This document shows, one piece after another, positions 8,574-16,956 of a stretch of 54,288 nt of DNA; position 1 is the first letter of the stretch; each line of letters opens with the position of its first letter. The position numbers and the translations under genes were made by a program. The stretch lies in NCBI GenBank assembly GCA_016901395.1, contig JAEAMQ010000028.1:1-54288 (forward strand), read 5' to 3'. The notes under the pieces were generated by a model, which saw nothing but the letters and a program-made list of their open reading frames with translations, was not told the DNA's origin and ran no database searches. The stretch is from Prevotella sp. (GTDB lineage: Bacteria > Bacteroidota > Bacteroidia > Bacteroidales > Bacteroidaceae).

Positions 8574-10220
8574 TTAATATCCAGCGTTTTGTTCCCAGTT
8601 GGTGTTACTGTTCATCACGCCTGTCGGGATGGGGAACACCCTGCAAGTCTTGTCAAAACGTGCACTGGGGAATCCTTTCTTATGGAATCCGAACTCGTCT
8701 TCCCATGTGCCGAAACGTATCATGTCGTTGCGACGCCAATGCTCGTCGAGGAACTCTCGTCCACGCTCGTCGAGGATATCCTGCAACGAGGGAGCCTGGG
8801 TAAGCAGCGGAGCATTAACGTAAGAGCGGATCTGGTTGAACAGACTCATCGGTGTGTCGCCATTGGTGGCCGTAGCGCCACGCGTAATCGCCTCAGCCTT
8901 GGTGAGCAGGATGTCGGCATAACGGAAGATTGGCACGTCGTTGCTCTGGTTGCGGGAGTGGTTCACGTAGTCGTCCTCGCCGGGATAGAACTTGATACTC
9001 TTCCATCCCTGATTCCATCCGTTGACATCCTCGCCCACGTTGAGGTCGCGGTCTTCGCTCACCAGCGTGATCGTCTTGGTCACAAACTGCGGATCACCTT
9101 TATAGGTCCAGTTCTCCGATGTAGGCTCGTAGGTCGTGGGGTCATACTTCTTGATATATCCGCCGATGACCACATCATTGCGGTCGTCGCCCTCCAGACT
9201 GAAGAGGTCGGCATATTCCGGCGTCATGGCAAACACACCGGCAAAGGAGTTACCCGTCTCCCAACCATAATAGGTGGAACCGGTATTGGCCTTCTTCCAG
9301 GTGCGGAAGCGCGCATAGGTCATTCCCTGACGTGAGGTAGCATCATAAGGCATGGCATAGATGAAGTCTTTCACCTTATAGCTGTTGTCTGGGAAGAACT
9401 TGGCACGATACACATTTGCAGGATTTGTGCGCTGGGTAGACGTCAGGTCGAAGAGTCCGCTGTTGATAATGTCGTCACAATATTTCACACAGTCATCCAG
9501 CTTCTCGTTCTGATAGCTTGCAGCATCATAGGCTGTCACATCGCTGGCTGTATAGACAGGCCAGTTGATATACAGCTTTACGAGCAGTGCCTCGGCCATC
9601 CATTTATTGGGCTTGCCATAGGTGGTCTCATCGTTGGTATCCTTCAGATAGGGTATCACAGAGAGAAGTTCGCTCTCGATAAACTTAGCCACCTCGGCAC
9701 GGGGCTTACGCTCGACCACCTCGTCAGCTTCAGGAATCTTGTCAAGGATAGGCACGTCGCCATAACTATCCATCAGGATAAATTCGAAGAAGGCGCGCAT
9801 GGCACGTGCCGGAGCTATCACGGCAGAGTCGGCACTCTCTCCACCGAGGTCCACGATGATCTGATTAGCCTTGGAGATGCCGCCTGCCAGTCCCTCAAAG
9901 TGGCCGATAGCCGGGTCGTCGGGGGTGAAATTATGGAGCGACATGTTGCTGTAGTTGTGGTTGTCCACATAGTTTCCAGAGAAGCTCTCACCCACATATT
10001 CGTCTGAGGAGAGACTCATACATTCGTCATAGCGACGGCCGAGCAGTCCGGAGAACGTGTAATAGATGTCGGCCATCTTTGCCTCGAGGGCTATTTCGGA
10101 CGACGGATAGGCGGTGTATTGCGAGTTGACATCTACATCCAGATTGGTGCAGGCGCTCGTCATGCCCAGCACACCGGCCATGAACATTAACTTAATATTT
10201 GTTTTCATAATGTTATTCAT
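8574..10220 (-). CDS. SusD/RagB-family outer-membrane glycan-binding lipoprotein
   Basis: This is a 548-residue SusD-like protein. SusD lipoproteins cap the SusC channel and bind the target oligosaccharide at the cell surface. The N-terminus is a lipoprotein signal with a lipobox-like TSAC ending at Cys24. The start at Met5 (MKTNIKLMFMAG) is also plausible. SusD features include the N-terminal helical region with repeated Y/F residues, the DSYGDVPIL block, KWMAEALLVKLYINWPVY, and the family's C-terminal ending (WRRNDMIRFGTWE then VFPIPTGVMNSN). The start codon directly abuts the susC stop, so the pair is translationally coupled. It is the glycan-capture partner for the GH92 and GH28 enzymes beside it. 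Confidence 0.92.
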   Translation of the reverse strand: MNNIMKTNIKLMFMAGVLGMTSACTNLDVDVNSQYTAYPSSEIALEAKMADIYYTFSGLLGRRYDECMSLSSDEYVGESFSGNYVDNHNYSNMSLHNFTPDDPAIGHFEGLAGGISKANQIIVDLGGESADSAVIAPARAMRAFFEFILMDSYGDVPILDKIPEADEVVERKPRAEVAKFIESELLSVIPYLKDTNDETTYGKPNKWMAEALLVKLYINWPVYTASDVTAYDAASYQNEKLDDCVKYCDDIINSGLFDLTSTQRTNPANVYRAKFFPDNSYKVKDFIYAMPYDATSRQGMTYARFRTWKKANTGSTYYGWETGNSFAGVFAMTPEYADLFSLEGDDRNDVVIGGYIKKYDPTTYEPTSENWTYKGDPQFVTKTITLVSEDRDLNVGEDVNGWNQGWKSIKFYPGEDDYVNHSRNQSNDVPIFRYADILLTKAEAITRGATATNGDTPMSLFNQIRSYVNAPLLTQAPSLQDILDERGREFLDEHWRRNDMIRFGTWEDEFGFHKKGFPSARFDKTCRVFPIPTGVMNSNTNWEQNAGY

Positions 10221-13211
10221 TTAGAAGTTTACTTTCAGACCGAGGATGATAGAGCGGTTGTGGGGGAAGCGGTCGGCCCGCCAGTCCATACCCGGAGTCA
10301 GTCCACCGAGGCTCACCTCAGGATCCACACCCTCATAGCCGGTGATGGTAAACACGTTGTTGACCGTGCCATACACCTGCAAAGCATTGATCCATCCGTT
10401 AAAGAGAGACTTGTCGAAGGTGTAGCCCAGAGACAGCGTAGACAGTCTCAGGTAGCTTCCGTTCTCCAGATACCGGTCTGACGGCGCATCCGAATACGAG
10501 TCGTTGAAGTTTTGCATGGTGGCAATTTCCTTCAGCACATTCTTTCCGGCAGCCACATTGGCCACAGTATTATACTGCGCACGCATGGCATTGAAGATCT
10601 TGTTGCCAAACACTCCGGTGAAGAAGGCTGTCAGACTCCAGTTCTTATAATTCAGGGTATTGTTCCATCCCATGGTGAGTTTAGGCTGTGCACTGCCCAC
10701 GATGGTGCGGTCTTTATCTGTCGGGGAGTCGGTCGTCTCGCCCGTACGCTCATTGGTTGTCTCGTCATGAACATAGAACAGGGATTTTCCATCTTCGCTG
10801 AAGCCCGCAAACTCCCACATATAGAAGGTTCCGATGGGCTGGCCCTCCATGATGCGCTGCACCGTGTTGGTAGAGAAGCCCGAGAGATTGGGGTTGGCCA
10901 GGTCGATGTAATCCACCGAATAGGTCTCGTTAGACAGTTTGTCTACGGTGTTCTTGTTGTGAGCCAGGTTCAGGCTGGACTGCCATTGGAAGTTCTTGGT
11001 CTTCACCGGAACGGCATTGATGGTCAGCTCCACACCCTTGTTGGTGATATCGCCCACATTGGCATTCATCCATCCATAGGGGTAGCGGTTGGTCGAAACG
11101 GCGTATCCATAGATCAGGTCAGAGGTCTTCTTGTTGTAGTATTCGATGGTACCGCTCAGCCTGCTGCCGAAGAACGAGAAGTCGAGTCCGATGTTAAACA
11201 TTCCTGTCTTTTCCCATTTCAGATCAGGGTTGGCATTCTTGTTGGCAGCCAACGTGCGATATTGCTTGCCGTCAGTATAGGTAAACCATCCCGAGGCTCC
11301 ATAGGTCTGAATGGCAGAATAGGCATCAAATCCCAGAGAGTTACCACTCACACCATAGCCCACACGCAGCTTCAAATCGTCCAGCCAGTTTTTCGCGCCG
11401 GCCATAAACGGCTCCGAAGAGATGCGCCAGGCGGCACTGACAGACGGGAAGGTTGCCCATCGGTTGTTGACACCGAAGGCCGAGCTACCGTCACGACGGA
11501 GCGTGGCCTGCAGGTTGTAACGGCTGTTGTAACTGTAGTTCACACGTCCGTAGAATGAAATCATGCGAAGGATAGACTCTGCTCCGATGCTCAGTCCGTC
11601 TATTCCGTCACTTCTGCTGGCATACGACATGTTGCTATATCCCACCTCGTCATTATAGAAGTTGTATACCGTTGTGCCGAAACTGTCACCGTCGCTCTCC
11701 TCTTCCCAGGAATAACCGGCCATCAGTCCCAGGGTATGTACCTTGTTAAAGGTCTTGGTGAAATTACCAAAGGTCTCGAAGATCTGCTTGTGTCCCTGCG
11801 CAGAGGTACGTGTTGCGGCACCATTGCGGAGGTCGGTCTGCGAGTTGGTGCTGTTGTAGGCACTGTATAAGTTCTGCTTGTTGTTATAGGTATAGTTGAA
11901 GGTCCAGGTAAATCCATCGATGATCTTCAGCTCTGCCTTTGTCGTCAACTGGAAGCGCCGGCGGGTATTCTTCATCCGGTCCTCGTTGATCATCGCCAGC
12001 GGGTTGTAGTATTGTGAGATACTTGCATCGCCATACCAGCTGCCATCTTCGTTGTACACAGGATTGGTGGGAGAATAATAGTTCATGGCATCGCCTACGC
12101 TGGCTCCTTCTGCATTCCATGCCACCGAATTGAAGCTGCCCTCACTGGCATTCAGTCCCAGGGCAAGGTTCAGGTGATCTTTCAGCACTGAGGTCTGCAC
12201 GAGGGCACGCCCGTTCAACCGACGGAAGTTGGTGCCGATGATCGTGCCCTGACGGTTCATATAGTCGATGCTGGCATTATAGCTCGTATTGCCATGACCG
12301 CCGCTGATGCTTACATTATGGTTGTGGGAGATACCGGTGCGCTGCACCTCATCCTGCCAATTGGTGTTGGCTCCTTCATCGTTGGGAAGGGTCACTCCAT
12401 TGTCTGCAGCATACTGTCTCAACTCATCGGCAGTCATCATCTCCAGATTTTTGAGCACATTGTCGAAAGCCACATACCCGCTGTAGTTCACGCTTGTACG
12501 GCCCGACTTGCCTTTCTTCGTCGTGATGATGATCACACCGTTGGCAGCCTTCGAACCATAGATGGCGGTAGCGGTGGCATCACGCAGCACGTCGATGCTC
12601 TCGATATCGTCGGGTGACACCAGACTCAGGTCCATGCCGGGCACACCGTCTATCACATAGTAAGGCTCCATGGCCGCGCCTGTACGCAGCGACGAGGCAC
12701 CACGGAGGGTGATGCTCGGCGTTCCGCTCGGATTGCCGTTCTGGGTGATGGTCAGGCCGGCCACCTTACCCTGCAACAAAGAAGCCGGATCGGTATATAC
12801 ACCTTGGTTCAGGTCTTTGGCCTGCACGGTGGTGATCGACGAGGTCACGTCCTTGCGGCGCATGGTGCCATAGCCCACGACCACCACCTCGTTGAGTGTC
12901 TTGTCATCTTCTTTCAGCACCACGCTCTGGCCCGGAGTAATCACCTGGTCAGTATAGCCCACATAGGATACTTTCAACTTTGCATTCTTGCGCGTGGTCG
13001 TCAGCGTGTAGCGTCCGTTGGCATCGGTCACGGTTCCATTCGTGGTACCTTGCTCCATGACGGTCACACCGATGAGCGGATCGCCGTTGGCATCCGTGAT
13101 GGTGCCACTCGTCTGGCTCTGTGCCAGGGCTACGCTACTACAAAGCAACAAGGAGGCCGACAATACCGCTGTCCGCACCCCCGTCTTCATACGGTTTCGA
13201 ACTTTTAACAT
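10221..13211 (-). CDS. SusC/RagA-family TonB-dependent outer-membrane transporter
   Basis: This 996-residue receptor imports oligosaccharides through the outer membrane using TonB energy. In order it shows a signal peptide cleaved near VALAQ (about residue 31), a carboxypeptidase-like domain (about 35-105, GTITDANGDPLIGVTV to YVGYTDQ), the TonB-box region NEVVVVGYGTMRRKDVT typical of SusC, a plug domain with the SusC signature around DIESIDVLRDATATAIYGSK (about 205-225), and a long beta-barrel ending IILGLKVNF with the terminal Phe needed for barrel assembly. It is full length. It precedes susD without a gap. No anti-sigma or hybrid two-component regulator is next to it in this window. Confidence 0.94.
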   Translation of the reverse strand: MLKVRNRMKTGVRTAVLSASLLLCSSVALAQSQTSGTITDANGDPLIGVTVMEQGTTNGTVTDANGRYTLTTTRKNAKLKVSYVGYTDQVITPGQSVVLKEDDKTLNEVVVVGYGTMRRKDVTSSITTVQAKDLNQGVYTDPASLLQGKVAGLTITQNGNPSGTPSITLRGASSLRTGAAMEPYYVIDGVPGMDLSLVSPDDIESIDVLRDATATAIYGSKAANGVIIITTKKGKSGRTSVNYSGYVAFDNVLKNLEMMTADELRQYAADNGVTLPNDEGANTNWQDEVQRTGISHNHNVSISGGHGNTSYNASIDYMNRQGTIIGTNFRRLNGRALVQTSVLKDHLNLALGLNASEGSFNSVAWNAEGASVGDAMNYYSPTNPVYNEDGSWYGDASISQYYNPLAMINEDRMKNTRRRFQLTTKAELKIIDGFTWTFNYTYNNKQNLYSAYNSTNSQTDLRNGAATRTSAQGHKQIFETFGNFTKTFNKVHTLGLMAGYSWEEESDGDSFGTTVYNFYNDEVGYSNMSYASRSDGIDGLSIGAESILRMISFYGRVNYSYNSRYNLQATLRRDGSSAFGVNNRWATFPSVSAAWRISSEPFMAGAKNWLDDLKLRVGYGVSGNSLGFDAYSAIQTYGASGWFTYTDGKQYRTLAANKNANPDLKWEKTGMFNIGLDFSFFGSRLSGTIEYYNKKTSDLIYGYAVSTNRYPYGWMNANVGDITNKGVELTINAVPVKTKNFQWQSSLNLAHNKNTVDKLSNETYSVDYIDLANPNLSGFSTNTVQRIMEGQPIGTFYMWEFAGFSEDGKSLFYVHDETTNERTGETTDSPTDKDRTIVGSAQPKLTMGWNNTLNYKNWSLTAFFTGVFGNKIFNAMRAQYNTVANVAAGKNVLKEIATMQNFNDSYSDAPSDRYLENGSYLRLSTLSLGYTFDKSLFNGWINALQVYGTVNNVFTITGYEGVDPEVSLGGLTPGMDWRADRFPHNRSIILGLKVNF

Positions 13212-13255
13212 AATGTGTTATTTTAAAAATGATAGGATCAATTCATATTTGCGTG

Positions 13256-13263
13256 CAAAGATA
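13256..13263 (-). promoter_or_regulatory. Possible -7 box of the susCD operon
   Basis: Read on the minus strand this is TATCTTTG, a perfect TAnnTTTG box 45 nt before the susC start. The nearest TTG (13289-13291) is 25 bp away, which is longer than usual, so the -33 element is weak. Confidence 0.5.
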
Positions 13264-13296
13264 ACACTTCATCATTACAGCCGCGTTACAACGTCA

Positions 13297-14619
13297 TTAC
13301 CAGTTGGTTTCTACAGCCAACTTGCAATCACGGACATTCTTCGACCAGGTGTCTAAACCTTGGGTTGGGATAAATCCCTCATCCCGGCAAGGGCGCAGGT
13401 CAAACACGTTGTTGGGATACTTCGTCACCCTCACGCGACGAAGCCTTACATTATTATAATATACGTTGTTCACCTTGCCGTAGGTGTCGCCCCCCACAAA
13501 ACATCCGTTCTCGCTCGTGGCGAAGATGTTGGAGAAGTAGATGTGGCTCACCTCGCCACAGCGTCCCTGCGTCTCGCCCTTCGGAAAACGCCAGTTGGCA
13601 TCCTTGTTGTTGCCGTCGGCACGCGGGTAGGAGGTCACATAGATAGGCTCGGCCTTGCCCCACCACACGTCGCTCCACAGCCGGAGGTCCATGATGATAT
13701 TGGAAAACGACACATTGGTCACCGTGCCCTCGTCGCGGTTCTGGATGCCCAGTCCGCGGTTGCTGCGGGTGATGACGCAGTTGTCGATAGTCACATTGTA
13801 GATGGAGTCCATGTTCTCCGACCCGATCTTGATGGCGCACGACCGTGAGGTCATGGTGCAGTTGGTGACGGTGATATCGTGACACGACCCATATTCGGCA
13901 TACTCCCGTCGGTTTTTCAGGCAGATGCAGTCGTCGCCCGAGGTGATATGGCAGTTGGAGATACGTACATGTTTCGAGTGGTCGATATCGATGCCGTCGC
14001 CATTACGTATCTTCAGGTTGTTCAACAGGTTGATGCCATCGATCACCACATCCTCACATCCGATGAGGTGCACCGTCCAGTAAGCTCCTTCCATGATGGT
14101 CAGGTCGCGTATCTGGAGGTTGCGCACGCCGATGAGGGTCAGCACGTGGGGACGTGGGTCGAAGGTCGTCACAGGTTTCAGCTCGTAGCTGTCTTCCAGT
14201 TCGGCACCCATAAACCGTATGCCGTTGCCATGGATGGTGCCTCGTCCGCAGATGCGCAGGTTCTCGATATCCTTGGCCCACAGCCACATCATCCCCTCGC
14301 CTTCGTTGTCCTTGAAGGCGCTTTTGTGGTAGATATTCTCGTCGGGATTAGCCTTGAGCGTGGCATTCACGTCTAAAAAAAGTTCGATATTCGATTTCAG
14401 TTCCACAGGACCGGCCACAAACGTGCGTCCGCGAGGGAAATAAACCTGTCCGCCGCCCGCCGAAGAACAACTGTCTACAGCACGCTGTATGGCGGCAGCA
14501 TCATCGGTGAGGCCATCGCCGACGGCACCAAAATCAATAATGTTGAACACTCTGATCTGAGCCTCCAACATCTGTAAAGGCATCAGGATAATTGTTAAAG
14601 TTAGTAAGATATATCGCAT
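13297..14619 (-). CDS. GH28-like right-handed beta-helix glycoside hydrolase
   Basis: This is a 440-residue exported protein (signal peptide to about LEAQ, residue 21). The N-terminus FNIIDFGAVGDGLTDDAAAIQRAVD is the standard pectate-lyase-fold opening. The GH28 motifs NGDGID (206-211, catalytic Asp) and SGDDC (227-231, two Asp) are present. The third GH28 motif, GHG with its catalytic-site His, reads SCA at about 260-262, and the usual RIK is not recognisable. This is therefore a divergent member, and polygalacturonase activity should not be assumed. It has its own promoter and lies immediately upstream of susC, which suggests it serves the same glycan. Confidence 0.8.
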   Translation of the reverse strand: MRYILLTLTIILMPLQMLEAQIRVFNIIDFGAVGDGLTDDAAAIQRAVDSCSSAGGGQVYFPRGRTFVAGPVELKSNIELFLDVNATLKANPDENIYHKSAFKDNEGEGMMWLWAKDIENLRICGRGTIHGNGIRFMGAELEDSYELKPVTTFDPRPHVLTLIGVRNLQIRDLTIMEGAYWTVHLIGCEDVVIDGINLLNNLKIRNGDGIDIDHSKHVRISNCHITSGDDCICLKNRREYAEYGSCHDITVTNCTMTSRSCAIKIGSENMDSIYNVTIDNCVITRSNRGLGIQNRDEGTVTNVSFSNIIMDLRLWSDVWWGKAEPIYVTSYPRADGNNKDANWRFPKGETQGRCGEVSHIYFSNIFATSENGCFVGGDTYGKVNNVYYNNVRLRRVRVTKYPNNVFDLRPCRDEGFIPTQGLDTWSKNVRDCKLAVETNW

Positions 14620-14639
14620 TAGGCAGGCTGTTACTGCTG

Positions 14640-14670
14640 CAAATATAAGGGATTTTTAGTGGCTTAACAA
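14640..14670 (-). promoter_or_regulatory. Promoter of the GH28 gene
   Basis: On the minus strand TATATTTG (14640-14647) is preceded by TTG (14668-14670) at a 20-bp spacing, a textbook Bacteroidetes promoter. It starts the glycan locus about 20-30 nt before the GH28 ATG. Confidence 0.75.
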
Positions 14671-14671
14671 A

Positions 14672-16340
14672 TATTTCATCGAGATTTTGTTACATAAAAT
14701 CACATTTAGCAATATTTTTTTAAATTAGCTTTCCCGTGACAGACCCCGAAGGGGTGGCTCAGAGTACAGGAAACGGTCATCATGCGAGCCAGTATTGCGT
14801 TCATTGCGTTTATTGCGAGAGTACTTTTCTCACGGAAATATCGGAAACAACGGAAACACGTTCCGAGTGGATAAAGCCCGAAAATAATTAGTGAAATTAG
14901 CGAAATTCGTAGTTGATAGATTATGGCATAGGGTGAGCGGATTTCCGTTTCATCCGCCGACCGCTGGCGGTCCTTTGTGGAATCGAAATGTGCCGGATGG
15001 TTCTGTTTCTTCCGTTTCATCCGTTGTTCAAAAAATACAGTTGCGTTAATGGCGAGAGGATTTTTCTCCGCGCTGCTGCGCAGCATCCCAGAATATCCGG
15101 AGAATATCTTTTTCTATGGCTGGCGCGGTGGGAAATGCTCATCGCACAATATCTTTCTCCCTTGCTCCGCAAGGTTTATCTGAGAATATCTCCATTCTCC
15201 TTTTGCCACAGGGGTATATACCTGCAAGAGGGCTATGTCATTGCGGACTTGCACGGGGCAAGTCCCTACAAGAGCAAGAGTCCTGCCACCGTGTAGCGAA
15301 CAGCGTAACCTCTGCGAAATTTCAAAACACCGCGCGAGCCTATCTGTGTCATCTGCGCCATCTGCGAGAAATTAAAATTGCGTTCATTGCGTTTATGGCG
15401 AGAGAATTTCCTCCGCGACACTGCGTGGCATCACAGAATATCCCTGCCTCCCCTTTTATTAACCACAGATGAGAACAATGAAAACAATAACAGGTCGTGG
15501 CTACAAGCAGCAGTCCATCGTGTAGCGAACAGCGTAACCCTCTGCGGAATTTCAAAACATCGCGCGAGCTATCTGTGCCATCTGCGACATCTGCGAGAAA
15601 TTAAAATTGCGTTCATTGCGTTTATTGCGAGAGAACTTTTCTCACGGAAACAACGGAAAACCGTTGTTCTAAAAACCACCGCGTGAGACCATCTGCACCA
15701 TCTTGGACCACAACTACTATTTCGTCAAAAAACTTCAAAAATTTAAATCGCCCTGAAACTTCCTGTCAGATGCATATCCCCCACTCCCCACCCCTCGAAA
15801 AGCACCCTCAAACACACTTTTTCATCAAAAAAACAGGCCATCACACCATTTTTCCATCACCTAAAAGCCAAAAACGCAGCAAGAAAAGGCCTCTTTCGCA
15901 TCGCGATTAGATAGTTATCGCAAGACGATTAGATAGTTATCGCAGAACGACTTTTACGCAGAAATCATAAAACATTGATTACCAAGTAATTACAAAACTC
16001 GGTTTTTCGCCAGTTTTTCGTCCTCCTCCACCTCTCGTTTCGCTCACGGGGCGTTCTACGAACGATATTCCGTTTTTTTCAACAACATTTATGCAGGGGT
16101 ATCCAGATGCCATCCTTTCCACCTTTTCCAGATATGTAGAAATCTACGACGCGCCCGCTCTTCGTCCCCCACTAATACTATTTTGTCCCCTACCGATACT
16201 ATTTTATCCACCCCTCAGACCATTTTATCCACCAAAACAGGGTGTAAACGCCTATGGCACAACCTTTTCACACAATCGCCACACGTCCATGAGAGGGTGC
16301 AGGATATACACCTTCTTATGCACATTATGTTATAATTGAG
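14672..16340. repeat. Gene-free region of degenerate direct repeats
   Basis: About 1.7 kb without a credible gene. A segment of about 130 bp at 15289-15420 recurs at 15519-15650 (both contain TGTAGCGAACAGCGTAAC and AAATTGCGTTCATTGCGTTT). Shorter copies of GCGTTCATTGCGTTTATTGC occur near 14793 and 15040. A segment near 15462-15490 (AACCACAGATGAGAACAATG) is the reverse complement of a phrase in the 169-bp repeats at 5381. Two 22-bp palindromic units lie at 15905 and 15927 (listed separately). Short open frames here are repeat-derived and look non-coding. Confidence 0.7.
15903..15948. repeat. Two 22-bp palindromic iterons
   Basis: CGATTAGATAGTTATCGCA starts at 15904 and again at 15926, 22 bp apart, the same unit and period as the array at 43828. 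The inner dyad is CGATTA/TA(A)TCG around a 5-nt loop. Confidence 0.7.
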
Positions 16341-16361
16341 CGCACTATTAGTAAAAGGGTG

Positions 16362-16392
16362 TTGTAAGTTTAAAATAATTATAGTATCTTTG
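16362..16392 (+). promoter_or_regulatory. Promoter of the BspA-like gene leader
   Basis: TATCTTTG at 16385-16392 has TTG at 16362-16364 exactly 20 bp upstream. This places the transcription start near 16399, about 560 nt before the first possible start codon of the next gene. Confidence 0.75.
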
Positions 16393-16398
16393 CCTCAG

Positions 16399-16956
16399 AA
16401 TTTGAATACTACCAAATAGTAATTATATATAAGAAGTATACGGTTTTATCGCAACCAACTTCTACCATGAAGTAGAACCCTACCTGCCTGGGCAGACAAC
16501 GGTGCGTGGAGCATCACTACCCTACTAACAGGTGTTAACTCAGCCGCTATGGTCATTCCTGAGACGAAACTGCCATCTTGAGTTTGTACACATAGCAGTA
16601 CTTTTACGTAACGACTTAAAACAAATTATCAGTAACGATTCGTTTTCGTCAGCTCTTGCCCTTACCGATATGGGTTGGGGCTGCATGAGGAACGGGCTAT
16701 GAGAGTAAAAAAAGTTCAAGACTATGCTAAAAAATTCAGAGATTTTCAGGTTTCTCACGACAAAATTTTTGACGTGTGATTGTTGACAGCGAAGCCTTCA
16801 GAAGAAGGAATATCGAGTCATAAGAAACAACGTTGATAACTCCAGACTAAGGTACTATATTACACAAGTGATTCCATGATGTAGGGGATAATAGCCTCCA
16901 ACAGGAAACGACCGCCACGTCAGGACATATCAACTGCTAAAGGAAACAACAAGAAT
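16399..16956 (+). ncRNA. Long, apparently structured 5' leader (candidate regulatory RNA)
   Basis: No plus-strand gene fits in this stretch. Many local stems can be drawn: TTCTAC/GTAGAA near 16460-16477, CTGCC/GGCAG near 16484-16495, GCTATG/CATAGC near 16546-16596 enclosing AAACT/AGTTT, CTC..GCCC/GGGC..GAG near 16652-16703, and CACG-A-CAAAA/TTTTG-A-CGTG near 16756-16775. The base composition differs from the AT-rich spacers around it. It does not match tmRNA, RNase P RNA or any riboswitch I know. The boundaries are inferred from the promoter and the coding start. Confidence 0.4.

Noticed and set aside
14706..15086. A 126-codon minus-strand frame in the repeat island
   Set aside because: It is made of repeat sequence (it contains the repeated peptide LAINAMNAI) and has no recognisable domain or leader.
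16540..16758. A 72-codon minus-strand frame in the BspA leader
   Set aside because: It runs opposite to a clear promoter-driven leader, has no domain, and coincides with the stems described there.
16399..16956. tmRNA or RNase P RNA
   Set aside because: No tRNA-like ends, no tag reading frame and no RNase P core sequence (GAGGAAAGTCC) could be found.
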